Shown here piece by piece: positions 1-10,836 of a DNA stretch of 64,000 nt. The first letter of the stretch is position 1; each line of letters opens with the position of its first letter. Location: the NCBI GenBank assembly GCA_029245795.1, contig JAQWOP010000015.1, positions 1 to 64,000 of the forward strand. Direction: 5' to 3'. This stretch comes from Hyphomicrobiales bacterium. GTDB lineage: Bacteria; Pseudomonadota; Alphaproteobacteria; Rhizobiales; TMED25. Position numbers and translations under genes: made by a program. The notes beneath the pieces were generated by a model, which was not told the DNA's origin, ran no database searches, and was given only the letters and a program-made list of their open reading frames with translations.

Positions 1-812
<812 letters not shown>

Positions 813-883
813 TTATTTGTTATAAATCAAAAAACTCAATTAATATTGATTGCATCGTCATACTTAATAATTATAAATATAAT

Positions 884-1441
884 TTAAGTATTTTCTGCAC
901 CCCTCTTAAGAGCAGCTATTCCAGTCCTTGAAACTTCAAGTAATCCAACACTTGACATAAGATGGATAAATCTATCTATCTCTCTTGTTCTTCCCGTAAG
1001 TTGAAATATAAAACTATTCAAACTTGCATCTACAGTCTGCGCATCAAATGCCTCAGCCAGCCTAAGTGCTTCTAATCGCTTATTGCCAGAACCTTTAACT
1101 TTAATTAGAGCAAGTTCCCTCTCAAGGGCACCATATTGTCCATATTCTGCTGTTAAATCAGATACTTTATGAACGGGCACTAATCTTTCAACCTGAATCT
1201 TAATCTTTTCAATAACACTCGGTGAACCACAAGATACAAGAGTAATCCTAGATAATTGGTTTTTACTTTCGATTTCTGATACTGTCAATGAGTCAATATT
1301 AAAACCTCTTGCTGCAAATAAACCAATGACTCTAGCTAGAACCCCTGATTCATTATCTACGATAATTGATAGTGTGTGACGTTCTTTATTTTCATCAATT
1401 GACACAAAGTCATAAGTTGAAGCTGGATTTTTATCATTCAT
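884..1441 (-). CDS. ilvH: acetolactate synthase small subunit
   Basis: ACT-domain protein (RHTLSIIVDNESGVLARVIGLFAARGFNIDSLTVS) between ilvB and ilvC. Confidence 0.96.
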   Translation of the reverse strand: MNDKNPASTYDFVSIDENKERHTLSIIVDNESGVLARVIGLFAARGFNIDSLTVSEIESKNQLSRITLVSCGSPSVIEKIKIQVERLVPVHKVSDLTAEYGQYGALERELALIKVKGSGNKRLEALRLAEAFDAQTVDASLNSFIFQLTGRTREIDRFIHLMSSVGLLEVSRTGIAALKRGAENT

Positions 1442-1473
1442 AGGATTTTCTCATAAATTGTAAAAATTAATAA

Positions 1474-3237
1474 TTAGACCATAATCTTTCCACTATCATC
1501 TATCGCGGTAGAAACTTGTTCGTCGGTTACATCATCGCCAAGTAGCATATCATTATGAGCTTTACCTGATGGAATCATTGGAAAACAATTCTCTAAACTT
1601 GCAACTTGACAATCCATTATTACTGGACCTGGCGTTTCAATCATTTTGATAATCGCTTGATCTAAATCTTTTGGTTTCTTAGCAGATATACCTGTTGCTC
1701 CATATGCTTCAGCAAGTTTTACAAAATCAGGAAGTGAATCCGAATAACTTTCTGATATTCTATTACCATGAAGAAGCTGCTGCCATTGCCTCACCATGCC
1801 CATATAACTATTATTTAAGATAAAAATTTTCGTGTTAAGTCTATACTGAACAGCAGTAGATAATTCTTGGATATTCATTAATATTGATGCATCTCCTGCT
1901 ATATCTATGACAAGAGATTCAGGAAAAGCTACTTGAACTCCATTTGCAGCTGGAAAACCATAACCCATTGTGCCAAGACCACCAGAAGTCAACCATCTAT
2001 TTGGTTTTTCAAATTTATAAAATTGTGCAGCCCACATTTGATGCTGTCCGACTTCCGTTGTTATATAAGTATCCTTATTTTTGGTTAATTCATATAATCT
2101 TTGAATTGCATATTGTGGCATTATGACGTCAGAATTTGCCTTATATTTAAGACAATCAACTTTTTTCCATTTTTCAATTTCTTGCCACCAATTGTCATAC
2201 GCTGGGAATGAATTAATCTTTTTCTCTCTAATAACATTTAGAGCTTCATTCAAGAATTTTCCACAATCAGCTAATATCGCTAAGTCAACATCAACATTTT
2301 TATTGATAGAAGTTGCATCTATATCTATATGTATTTTCTTTGATTTTGGAGAAAATTCATCAATCTTTCCAGTAATTCTATCATCAAAACGAGCTCCAAT
2401 ACATATCATTAGATCACAATCATGCATAGCCATATTAGCCTCATAGGTACCATGCATGCCAAGCATACCAAGCCAGTTCTTTCCTGAGCCAGGATATGCT
2501 CCTAACCCCATCAAAGTAGATGTAATTGGAATATTTGTTTTTTGAATAAATTTGTTAAGCAATTTTGATGTATTTGGTCCAGAGTTTATTATTCCTCCAC
2601 CGGAATAAATAATTGGTTTTTTTGATCTCTGTATTAGCTCAATAACTTTTGAGACAGCACTTTTATCAATTGAAGATGGAGGATTGTATGTTTTGTGTTT
2701 AATCTTTATTAGATTTTCATACTCACCTTCTGCAAATTGTATATCTTTTGGAATATCAATTAAAACAGGTCCAGGTCTTCCAGAACGAGCAACATAAAAT
2801 GCCTCATGCATAATTCTAGGTAAATCTTTTATATCTTTTACTAGCCAATTATGTTTCGTACAGGCCCTTGTAATCCCAACTGTATCGGCTTCTTGAAATG
2901 CATCACTACCAATTAAATGAGTAGGAACTTGACCACTGATACAAACTATTGGTATTGAGTCAAGAAGTGCGTCGGTTAAACCAGTTACAGCATTAGTGGC
3001 TCCAGGACCAGAAGTTACAATAAGCACTCCAACTTTACCAGTAGATCGGGCATATCCTTCCGCTGCATGAGCAGCCCCTTGCTCGTGTCTAACAAGAATG
3101 TGCTTTACTTTATCTTGCTGAAAAATTGCATCATATATAGGCAGTACAGCACCTCCAGGGTAGCCAAAAATAGAATCCACACCCTGATCTTCAATTGCTT
3201 GAATAACAATTTCTGCTCCTGTTTTTTTTATTCCCAT
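1474..3237 (-). CDS. ilvB: acetolactate synthase large subunit
   Basis: ThDP enzyme with GYPGGAVLPIYDAI, VRHEQGAAHAAEGYAR, GDASILMNIQELSTAVQY. Confidence 0.96.
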   Translation of the reverse strand: MGIKKTGAEIVIQAIEDQGVDSIFGYPGGAVLPIYDAIFQQDKVKHILVRHEQGAAHAAEGYARSTGKVGVLIVTSGPGATNAVTGLTDALLDSIPIVCISGQVPTHLIGSDAFQEADTVGITRACTKHNWLVKDIKDLPRIMHEAFYVARSGRPGPVLIDIPKDIQFAEGEYENLIKIKHKTYNPPSSIDKSAVSKVIELIQRSKKPIIYSGGGIINSGPNTSKLLNKFIQKTNIPITSTLMGLGAYPGSGKNWLGMLGMHGTYEANMAMHDCDLMICIGARFDDRITGKIDEFSPKSKKIHIDIDATSINKNVDVDLAILADCGKFLNEALNVIREKKINSFPAYDNWWQEIEKWKKVDCLKYKANSDVIMPQYAIQRLYELTKNKDTYITTEVGQHQMWAAQFYKFEKPNRWLTSGGLGTMGYGFPAANGVQVAFPESLVIDIAGDASILMNIQELSTAVQYRLNTKIFILNNSYMGMVRQWQQLLHGNRISESYSDSLPDFVKLAEAYGATGISAKKPKDLDQAIIKMIETPGPVIMDCQVASLENCFPMIPSGKAHNDMLLGDDVTDEQVSTAIDDSGKIMV

Positions 3238-3302
3238 AAGTTTATTGCCTTATTTGTATTTCTTCAATTATCGAATAGAATGGTTTAAATAAAATTAAAA
3301 AA

Positions 3303-3318
3303 AGGGGCGTATGCCCCT
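3303..3318 (-). terminator. intrinsic terminator of ilvB leader (attenuator)
   Basis: On the minus strand: AGGGGC-ATAC-GCCCCT followed by a T tract, between the leader ORF and ilvB. Confidence 0.8.
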
Positions 3319-3324
3319 GTAAAA

Positions 3325-3363
3325 GTATCACCATCATGAGAACCGTAAGGTCTCAGGTGATAC
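3325..3363 (-). promoter_or_regulatory. leader hairpin upstream of the ilvB attenuator terminator
   Basis: Perfect 8-bp arms GTATCACC/GGTGATAC; 5' arm overlaps the last codons of the leader ORF. Confidence 0.7.
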
Positions 3364-3412
3364 AAAAGACGACTAGCAGAGTTTTATTTAAATAAATCAT
3401 TATATCTTTCAT
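3353..3412 (-). CDS. putative ilvB leader peptide MKDIMIYLNKTLLVVFCIT
   Basis: 19-codon ORF, ATG at 3412, TGA at 3353-3355, consecutive Leu-Leu-Val-Val and later Ile, followed by hairpin and terminator before ilvB. Confidence 0.7.
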   Translation of the reverse strand: MKDIMIYLNKTLLVVFCIT

Positions 3413-3468
3413 TTTATAAACATTAATAATATATTTCATAAAATAAAATTAATCAATTTTTTTCTAGA

Positions 3469-4371
3469 CTAACTTAAAAAAAAATCCTCCTTATTTTTAA
3501 TCCACTCCCAATCATTCATTTTCTTTTTTGCCCATGTTATTTGTCTTTTTGCATATCTTTTTGTTTGAATATTCATATGCTCCTTTAGTTTTTCTAAACT
3601 ATGTTTTCCATCAATATATTCAATGACTTCTCTCACTCCAATTGCTTTCATTAATGGATAGGACAATGAAATATCCTTTCCTTCTATTCTTTTTATTTCA
3701 TCAAAAAGCAGTTGGTTATTAACCATCTGGTCAATACGTTCAGATATATTACTTTGAATAGTCTCTTTGCTTGGGCAAAGATAAACCTTCTTTACTTGAT
3801 CTTTTTTTATTAGAATATTACCTGTGTTCTTTTGCCAATCCCTTATGGATATACCTGTTTGATCAAAAACCTCTGTTGCCCTAATTACTCTAGTTGGATC
3901 ATTCATATTAATTGAATTTGCTGCCAATGGATCATTTCTTTGGAGAAATGTATATATATATTTTAATCCATTATTATCTTTTATTTGCTGCCATTTAATT
4001 CTTGTTTTTTGAGTAATTTGAGGTATCTCTGATATTTCTCCAAATAAACCAGAAAAATATAAACCTGTTCCACCAACAATTATTGGCAAGATCTTCATTT
4101 TTTCTAGAAAAATTAATAAACTTTCAATATTCTTTAACCAATCACCAACAGAAAACCTTATCCCTGGGTCAATATACCCATATAAAAAGTGGGGAGTACT
4201 TGACATTTGCGTAATTGACGGCCTAGCAGTAATGATTGAAAGGTCTTTGTATACCTGCATTGAGTCGGCGTTGATAATTGCCCCATTATATTTTTTTGCG
4301 ATATCTAAAGCTAGATGTGATTTGCCAGAAGCAGTTGGACCTGAAATAAGAATTGCGTTATAATTAAACAT
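3469..4371 (-). CDS. miaA: tRNA dimethylallyltransferase
   Basis: ISGPTASGKSHLALDIAKKYNGAIINADSMQVY, IIVGGTGLYFSGL. Confidence 0.95.
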   Translation of the reverse strand: MFNYNAILISGPTASGKSHLALDIAKKYNGAIINADSMQVYKDLSIITARPSITQMSSTPHFLYGYIDPGIRFSVGDWLKNIESLLIFLEKMKILPIIVGGTGLYFSGLFGEISEIPQITQKTRIKWQQIKDNNGLKYIYTFLQRNDPLAANSINMNDPTRVIRATEVFDQTGISIRDWQKNTGNILIKKDQVKKVYLCPSKETIQSNISERIDQMVNNQLLFDEIKRIEGKDISLSYPLMKAIGVREVIEYIDGKHSLEKLKEHMNIQTKRYAKRQITWAKKKMNDWEWIKNKEDFFLS

Positions 4372-4396
4372 CTATCCTAAATTCTTGTTTGTTAAA

Positions 4397-5293
4397 ATGG
4401 AAAAAATATTAACTTTAGTATCAAATAATAACAATATTATAACACCCCACAGAATTGAAGCAATTGAGGACTTGATAAAAGTCCAAACTTCAAAAGTTTG
4501 GTTAGAAGATAATATTGCTTGCGATATTTCATTTAGCACAAAAGATAATACCGATCTATCTATGCATACTATGAAGCAATTAAATAAATTACTCAATAAT
4601 TTTGAATATGATTGGTCAATACAAAATAAAAAGGATAGGAATAAAAAGATATTCTTATCAGATATGGATTCAACAATCATTAAACAAGAATGCATAGATG
4701 AAATTGCTTATTATGCAAATATTCAAGAAGAGGTTGCCAAGATTACAAAAATGGCGATGGAAGGTCAAATCCCTTTCATTGATGCATTGAGAAAGAGGGT
4801 TGCCTTACTCAAAGGGGTAAAGTTAGAACTATTAAACGAGATGTATCATAATAAAATTGAGATTAGCGATGGAGCAAAAACCTTATTAAAAACCCTAAAA
4901 AACAAAAAAATAAAAACAATACTTGTTTCTGGTGGCTTTACTTTCTTTAGTGCTAAATTATCAAAAAAACTTGGATTTGATGAGCATTATGCAAATTCAC
5001 TAGAAGTAAACGATGGCTACCTTACTGGAAAACTTATTATGCCAATCATAGATAGCTCTTTTAAGAAAAAAATTCTAAATGATACCGTTTCTAGGTTAGC
5101 GTTAAGTTGCAATAATGTTATTGCAGTTGGAGATGGTGCAAATGACATGGAAATGATAGAAGCAGCAGGTTTAGGAGTTTCCTACAAAGGCAAGGAAATA
5201 TTAAAAACACACTCAAATGCTCAAATAAATTATACTAATTTAAAAAGTATATTATATTTTATCGGAATTCCTCAGGTTGACTTTGTCAACTAA
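4397..5293 (+). CDS. serB: phosphoserine phosphatase
   Basis: HAD motifs SDMDSTIIKQECIDEIA and VGDGANDMEMIEAAGLGVSYKGK; likely start MEKILTL. Confidence 0.93.
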   Translation: MEKILTLVSNNNNIITPHRIEAIEDLIKVQTSKVWLEDNIACDISFSTKDNTDLSMHTMKQLNKLLNNFEYDWSIQNKKDRNKKIFLSDMDSTIIKQECIDEIAYYANIQEEVAKITKMAMEGQIPFIDALRKRVALLKGVKLELLNEMYHNKIEISDGAKTLLKTLKNKKIKTILVSGGFTFFSAKLSKKLGFDEHYANSLEVNDGYLTGKLIMPIIDSSFKKKILNDTVSRLALSCNNVIAVGDGANDMEMIEAAGLGVSYKGKEILKTHSNAQINYTNLKSILYFIGIPQVDFVN

Positions 5294-6732
5294 TCAAGCG
5301 ATATATCAATTGGAAATACTTTAATCATATTTTTTCCACGAACAACCTTAATAAGCATGAGGTTTCTATTAGCATTTCTATATTTTTCAATAATACGCAT
5401 AAATTGATTTTTACTATAAAGTTCGGGTTCATTAATTACATTAACCACATCACCTTCACGCAAACCTCTCTTGTAAGAGTCTGATTCGTTATTTATTTTT
5501 GTTACAACTAGACCTTTTTGGTTAACATTAAAATTATAAGCATCTGATAGTTCTTTATTTATTTTATTTAATGAAAATCCTAGATTTAAAACAAAACTAT
5601 CTTCAATAATATCATTGCCATCTTCATCTTCAATATCATTGTTAATTAACAAAACTTCATTTAATCTTTCAACAACGACGTATTTATTAATTGACCTATT
5701 ATTACGCCATATTTTAACTTCTACCTTACTACCCACTTTTGTTTCCGCAACAATTCTAGGTAATTTTCTCATGACATTAACCGGTATATTATTAAACTCA
5801 ATTATAACATCGCCTGACTTTATACCAGCATTTCTTGCTGGACTTTTTTCATCAACAGCCACAACTAGTGCTCCTTTTGGCTCATCAAGGCCAAGGCTGC
5901 TTGCTATATCTTCTGTTACATCTTGAATACGGACCCCTAACCATCCACGCTTTGTTTCACCAAATTCAAGTAACTGTTCAACGATCGAAATTGCTGTTTT
6001 TGATGGTATTGCAAATCCAATTCCAACTGAACCTCCAGTTGTAGAAATTATAGCTGAATTTATACCAACAACTTGACCATTTGTGTTGAATAATGGTCCG
6101 CCACTATTTCCTTTATTAATAGCTGCATCGGTTTGAATAAAATTGTCATAAGGACCTGCTCTAATATCTCGATTTTTTGCAGATACAATTCCTGCTGTTA
6201 CTGTTCCACCAAGCCCAAATGGATTTCCAATAGCGACAACCCATTCTCCAACTCTTAGTTTATCTGAGTCTCCAAATTCTAATGCTAGTAACTTTTGATC
6301 TGGTTGAGGTATTACTTTTAAAACAGCAATATCTGTTTTTGGGTCCTTGCCAATAATTTCAGCAGATAGAATAATTCCATTCGAAAATGTAACCTCTATT
6401 TCATCAGCATCTTGAATGACGTGAGCATTAGTTACTATGATTCCTTTGTTATCTATTATGAATCCAGATCCTAAAGAGCTATATTTTTCTTGCTGCTGAG
6501 GATTTTTATTCTTCTCATAATATTCTTTAAAAACATCCGGCACTTCTTCTGGATCAATTCCATTGAATGGATTAGCATTTTCAATTTTTTGTTTTGAAGA
6601 AATATTGACAACAGAATCAGCGTATATTTCTGCAATCTCAGAAAAATCAGCATAATTATTACCCAACGAAAGAGATGAGTTAGTTATAAAAATAACCAAA
6701 ACATAGATACTTATCTGAAAATATTTGTTCAT
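5290..6732 (-). CDS. Do/DegP-family periplasmic serine protease (DegP/MucD/HtrA)
   Basis: Trypsin-like domain with GNSGGPLFN, two PDZ regions, N-terminal signal. Confidence 0.93.
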   Translation of the reverse strand: MNKYFQISIYVLVIFITNSSLSLGNNYADFSEIAEIYADSVVNISSKQKIENANPFNGIDPEEVPDVFKEYYEKNKNPQQQEKYSSLGSGFIIDNKGIIVTNAHVIQDADEIEVTFSNGIILSAEIIGKDPKTDIAVLKVIPQPDQKLLALEFGDSDKLRVGEWVVAIGNPFGLGGTVTAGIVSAKNRDIRAGPYDNFIQTDAAINKGNSGGPLFNTNGQVVGINSAIISTTGGSVGIGFAIPSKTAISIVEQLLEFGETKRGWLGVRIQDVTEDIASSLGLDEPKGALVVAVDEKSPARNAGIKSGDVIIEFNNIPVNVMRKLPRIVAETKVGSKVEVKIWRNNRSINKYVVVERLNEVLLINNDIEDEDGNDIIEDSFVLNLGFSLNKINKELSDAYNFNVNQKGLVVTKINNESDSYKRGLREGDVVNVINEPELYSKNQFMRIIEKYRNANRNLMLIKVVRGKNMIKVFPIDISLD

Positions 6733-6803
6733 TAAAATTATTACCTTCCAACAATGTTAAAGCTAAAACTATTAAATACTAAATTTTGTCAAAATTATGT
6801 TCT

Positions 6804-6983
6804 TTATATTAACCATAGTATTACCACTCCAATAGTCACCATAATTAATCCAAAAGTTCTCAAGTAATTTACAGGAAGGTCCATCAGAAACCTTAGCATG
6901 TTCTTAGTCTTCTCAGGAAATATTGCGTATAAAGTTCCCTCAATTAACAAAAACAATGCGATTGCTGATATTATAACTTCCAT
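6804..6983 (-). CDS. DUF2065-family small membrane protein
   Basis: 59-aa ORF below the track cutoff: MEVIISAIALFLLIEGTLYAIFPEKTKNMLRFLMDLPVNYLRTFGLIMVTIGVVILWLI; directly downstream of hflC. Confidence 0.88.
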   Translation of the reverse strand: MEVIISAIALFLLIEGTLYAIFPEKTKNMLRFLMDLPVNYLRTFGLIMVTIGVVILWLI

Positions 6984-6992
6984 ATAATATTT

Positions 6993-7871
6993 TTATTTAT
7001 TATTACCCAGTGGATCCTTGAAATACGTAAAGAAATCTGAATCCGGATTAATTACAAGCCTTGTATCAGTTGAATTAAGGCTTTCCTCATAAGCTATCAT
7101 TGACCTATAAAACTTAAAAAACTCAGGGTCTTGGCCGTAAGATTCTGCATATATATTGTTTCTTTCCGCATCACCTTCACCTCTTGTTATTTCAGATATT
7201 TTATTAGCATCAGCAATAATGATCTTGGATTCCCTATCCGCTCTTGAGGTGATAATTAAGGCTTGTTCTTGTCCTCTTGCCCTAATATCATTTGCTTCTT
7301 TTGAACGCGCAGTTTGCATTCTTCTATATACAGCTTGACTGTTAGCCTCAGGTAGATCCGCTCTTCTTATCTTTACATCAATAATTGACATACCAAGCGA
7401 AGCCACCTCTTTATTTACTTGTTCAGTTATCCTTTTCATAAGCTCGGGCCTTTTGTCACGAACAATTTCTTCAAATGTTGACTCTCCCAAAACCCTTCTA
7501 ACTGCTGAGTTTAAGATTTGTGATAATCTTGCATTTGCTCTTGCTGATGTTTGAACTGATTGGAAGTATTTTAATGCATCTGTTATGCGATATCTGGAAT
7601 ATGCATCCACAACTAGTCTTTTTTGGTCTGATGCAATGACCTCTTGTGACTCGGAATCTAAATCAAGTATTCGTTTATCAATGTATACAGCGTCATCAGC
7701 TATGGGCAATTTGAAGTTCAATCCCGGCTCAGTAACTATTCTTATTGCTTCACCAAATCTTAAAATTAATGCTTGTTGAGTCTGGTGAACTGTAAATGCT
7801 GAGCTAAAAAATAATACAGAAGATCCAACTATTAATACTATTAGACCAGTTAATCCTATTTTCTTAATCAT
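6993..7871 (-). CDS. hflC: HflC, FtsH protease modulator
   Basis: SPFH protein, LILRFGEAIRIVTEPGLNFKLP; paired with hflK. Confidence 0.95.
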   Translation of the reverse strand: MIKKIGLTGLIVLIVGSSVLFFSSAFTVHQTQQALILRFGEAIRIVTEPGLNFKLPIADDAVYIDKRILDLDSESQEVIASDQKRLVVDAYSRYRITDALKYFQSVQTSARANARLSQILNSAVRRVLGESTFEEIVRDKRPELMKRITEQVNKEVASLGMSIIDVKIRRADLPEANSQAVYRRMQTARSKEANDIRARGQEQALIITSRADRESKIIIADANKISEITRGEGDAERNNIYAESYGQDPEFFKFYRSMIAYEESLNSTDTRLVINPDSDFFTYFKDPLGNNK

Positions 7872-8980
7872 TGGTTACCCTCACTATCTTGTCTCTTTTG
7901 TAATTGATCTAATGGCAAATATGGAACCACTCCAGAATTACTACCGCTTTCATTCTGATCAATTATAATTTTATCCATTCCTCCGTAAACTCTTTCAAGA
8001 GTTTCTAAATACATCCTCTGCCTTGTTACTTCTGGTGCTTTTCTATATTCTTCATAAACAGAGTTGAATCTAGCCGCTTGCCCTTCTGCGTCTGCTACAA
8101 CAGTATCTCTATATGCTTCAGCCGCTTGAATTAATTGAGCAGACTGCCCTCTTGCTGCGGGAATTATTCTATTTGTGTAGGCTTCAGCCTCATTTCTAAG
8201 TCTCTCTTGGTCAGCTCTGGCTGCCTGCACATCTCTGAAAGCATCAATTACAGCTGCAGGCGGATCAACTTTTTGAAGCTGAACACGTCTTACTAAAATT
8301 CCTGCTTCATACTCATCTAATGTCTTCTGCATCAGTTCCCTGACTGCTTCCTCATTTCTCTCTCTTCCTTCGGTTAGGATTTGTTCAAGATCTTGACTAC
8401 CAACGACTTCCCTCATAGCACTTTCAGCCACTGCTTTCACAGTGGACTCTTGATTCTGAATATTAAATAAATAATCAGAAGCGTCAGCTATGACCCATTG
8501 AACAGAGAAATCAACATCAACAATATTTTCATCACCGGTTAGCATTAAGCTTTCTTCTGGAACATCACGTCCTACTGTACCTCTTCCGAGAGATGTTTGA
8601 GTTGATGTTCTGATACCAACTTCTACTTGATTTTCTCTAGTTACTTTCGGTTTTAGAACTGATTCAATTGGAAATGGTAAATGATAATGCAAACCATCCG
8701 GTGTTGATCGAATATATTCCCCAAATCTCAGAACTATACCTTGTTCATCTGGCTGCACTTTATACACACCAGTTGCCCCCCAAACTGCTAATGCAATTAA
8801 AATGAACAAAAACCAGTTTTTCTTGTTAATTTTTCCATCTGGAGTTTTAGAGGAAAATCTTCCAAAACTATTTTTTAGATTATTTAATAATTTATCTAAA
8901 TCGTTATTATCAAAGTTCCCACCACCACGGGGACCTTTTCCCCAAGGGCCGTTATTGTTGTTATCGTTGTCCCATGACAT
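7868..8980 (-). CDS. hflK: HflK, FtsH protease modulator
   Basis: SPFH protein with Gly/Asn-rich N-terminus, VQPDEQGIVLRFGEYIRSTPDGLHYHLPFPIE. Confidence 0.95.
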   Translation of the reverse strand: MSWDNDNNNNGPWGKGPRGGGNFDNNDLDKLLNNLKNSFGRFSSKTPDGKINKKNWFLFILIALAVWGATGVYKVQPDEQGIVLRFGEYIRSTPDGLHYHLPFPIESVLKPKVTRENQVEVGIRTSTQTSLGRGTVGRDVPEESLMLTGDENIVDVDFSVQWVIADASDYLFNIQNQESTVKAVAESAMREVVGSQDLEQILTEGRERNEEAVRELMQKTLDEYEAGILVRRVQLQKVDPPAAVIDAFRDVQAARADQERLRNEAEAYTNRIIPAARGQSAQLIQAAEAYRDTVVADAEGQAARFNSVYEEYRKAPEVTRQRMYLETLERVYGGMDKIIIDQNESGSNSGVVPYLPLDQLQKRQDSEGNQ

Positions 8981-9078
8981 ATTGTCTTATCCTTTTGAAG
9001 TATTAATACTTACACTATTACAAGATAAGTATTCTGTATATTAATTTAAAGTCTTTTTGAACAATTAGATGAAATTAT

Positions 9079-9591
9079 TTATAACTGACTTTTAATTTTT
9101 TCAAAAACTACAAATGAGTATGGGATTCCTTCAATCTCATTATCATGATATTGCCTAGAAATTTCCTGCCAATCTTTATTCAATGGTTCAAAAAAAGTGT
9201 CTCCGTCAAATACTTTATGAACCTCCGTAATATATGCCTTTTCAATAAAATTCATTGATTGCATAAATATTTCTGAACCACCGATTATAAATATATCTTT
9301 ACAATTATTACTCTCAGCATAATTTCTTGCTCCATCAATAGCCTCATTGATAGAGCTATAAATCATACAATTATCTTTTTCATAATCTTGATTTCTTGTT
9401 ATAATTATGTTGTAACGATTTGGAAGCGGCTTTCCAATTGATTCAAAAGTCTTTCTTCCCATTATTATAGGATTTCCATTCGTTAACTTCTTAAAATACT
9501 TTAAATCATTTGATATGTGCCAAGGTAATTTTCCATCTTTACCAATAATATAATTAGAGTCATAGGCCACGATAAGAGATACTTTAATCAT
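9079..9591 (-). CDS. folA: dihydrofolate reductase
   Basis: [43 protein letters not shown]. Confidence 0.95.
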   Translation of the reverse strand: MIKVSLIVAYDSNYIIGKDGKLPWHISNDLKYFKKLTNGNPIIMGRKTFESIGKPLPNRYNIIITRNQDYEKDNCMIYSSINEAIDGARNYAESNNCKDIFIIGGSEIFMQSMNFIEKAYITEVHKVFDGDTFFEPLNKDWQEISRQYHDNEIEGIPYSFVVFEKIKSQL

Positions 9592-10382
9592 ATTGCAACT
9601 TTTGCTTTAATATGCGGATGCGCTAAATAATCTTTAATATTTATATCATCATATGTAAAATCAAAAAGACTCGTTATATTTTTATTTAATTCAAGAGACG
9701 GCAGTTTATACGGCTTTCTTTCTAGCTGAATCCTTACCTGTTCTGTATGATTTAAGTAAATATGGGCGTCACCAAAAGTTATAATAAAATCACCTACTTC
9801 ATAGTTCATAACATGTGCAATCATAGAAGTAAGAAGAGCATAAGAGGCAATATTAAATGGCACACCCAAAAAAACATCTGCTGATCTTTGGTATAAGTGA
9901 CAGCTTAACTTATTTTCTGATATATAAAATTGGAAAAGACAGTGGCACGGAGGTAAAGCCATATTTTCAACATCACTAACATTCCATGCGGATATAATAT
10001 GACGTCTCGATTCTGGATTACTTCTTAAGTTAGTTAGGAGATTTGCAATTTGATCTATAGCTTTATTATCAGGTCCTGACCATGAACGCCATTGTTTCCC
10101 ATAAACTGGACCTAAATTACCTTTATCATCTGCCCACCCATTCCATATAGACACTCCATTTTCATTGAGATACTTAATATTTGTATCCCCCGATAGAAAC
10201 CATAATAATTCATGAATAATTGACTTTAAATGAAGTTTTTTTGTAGTTACTAATGGAAAACCATTCTGCAAATCAAATCTCATTTGATAACCAAATATAG
10301 ACAAAGTCCCTGTCCCTGTTCTGTCATCTTTTTTTATACCATTATTAATTATATGGTCTAATAAATCTAAATATTCTTTCAT
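9588..10382 (-). CDS. thyA: thymidylate synthase
   Basis: [32 protein letters not shown]. Confidence 0.97.
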   Translation of the reverse strand: MKEYLDLLDHIINNGIKKDDRTGTGTLSIFGYQMRFDLQNGFPLVTTKKLHLKSIIHELLWFLSGDTNIKYLNENGVSIWNGWADDKGNLGPVYGKQWRSWSGPDNKAIDQIANLLTNLRSNPESRRHIISAWNVSDVENMALPPCHCLFQFYISENKLSCHLYQRSADVFLGVPFNIASYALLTSMIAHVMNYEVGDFIITFGDAHIYLNHTEQVRIQLERKPYKLPSLELNKNITSLFDFTYDDINIKDYLAHPHIKAKVAI

Positions 10383-10489
10383 TTATAAATTATGCCTGAT
10401 TTATTCATTATTGCGAAGTATGAAATAAATTTATAATCCACTTTCTTTGTTTTTATTTTAATATTAAGATAAAAGGGCTGTTTCAGCTA

Positions 10490-10768
10490 TGGTAATAAAT
10501 AGGCGTCATAATAAACTTATCGGACCCGGGGGCAGTACCCGGCGCCTCCACCAATAAATTTTATGGGGGCGAAATAGGATCGACGAGAGTGTAAAAGACC
10601 TCCTTTTACTCGGTATAGTACCACCGTTATCGGGCTAATTTTATAGTTGCAAACGACAACTATGCTCCGGTCGCAGTAGCTGCATAGCAGCTTGAGCACC
10701 GAAACTTAAGTCCTTGACTCTAGCAAGCCAAGGCGGGGTTTGGGGGCACCTGGCAACAGAACGCCCCT
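10490..10768 (+). ncRNA. ssrA: tmRNA, circularly permuted two-piece form (5' boundary approximate)
   Basis: Acceptor piece with CCGGG-GGCAGTA-CCCGG T-arm and CGCCTCC-ACCA ending 10553; 11-nt spacer; coding piece GGGGGCGAAATAGGATCGACG from 10565 pairs with CGCCTCC; tag reading frame GCA..TAG 10649-10687 = ANDNYAPVAVAA*. Confidence 0.95.
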
Positions 10769-10836
10769 GTGAAAATACTTAAATTTTTTAACCTACGAAT
10801 AAATGGTATTTAATAAACTTAACTGAAAGGAAAATT

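Noticed and set aside
1944-2446. Plus-strand ORFs opposite ilvB
   Set aside because: Antisense of a conserved enzyme, no homology or signals recognised; same reasoning applied to the other antisense track ORFs (e.g. 4372-4695, 5615-6044, 24368-25269, 46700-47035, 55203-55580).
8998-9011. Palindrome AAGTATTAATACTT upstream of hflK
   Set aside because: 14-bp palindrome in very AT-rich DNA with no known regulator nearby; could be chance.
10517-10699. 60-aa minus-strand ORF in the track
   Set aside because: Lies antisense within the tmRNA gene; no coding support.
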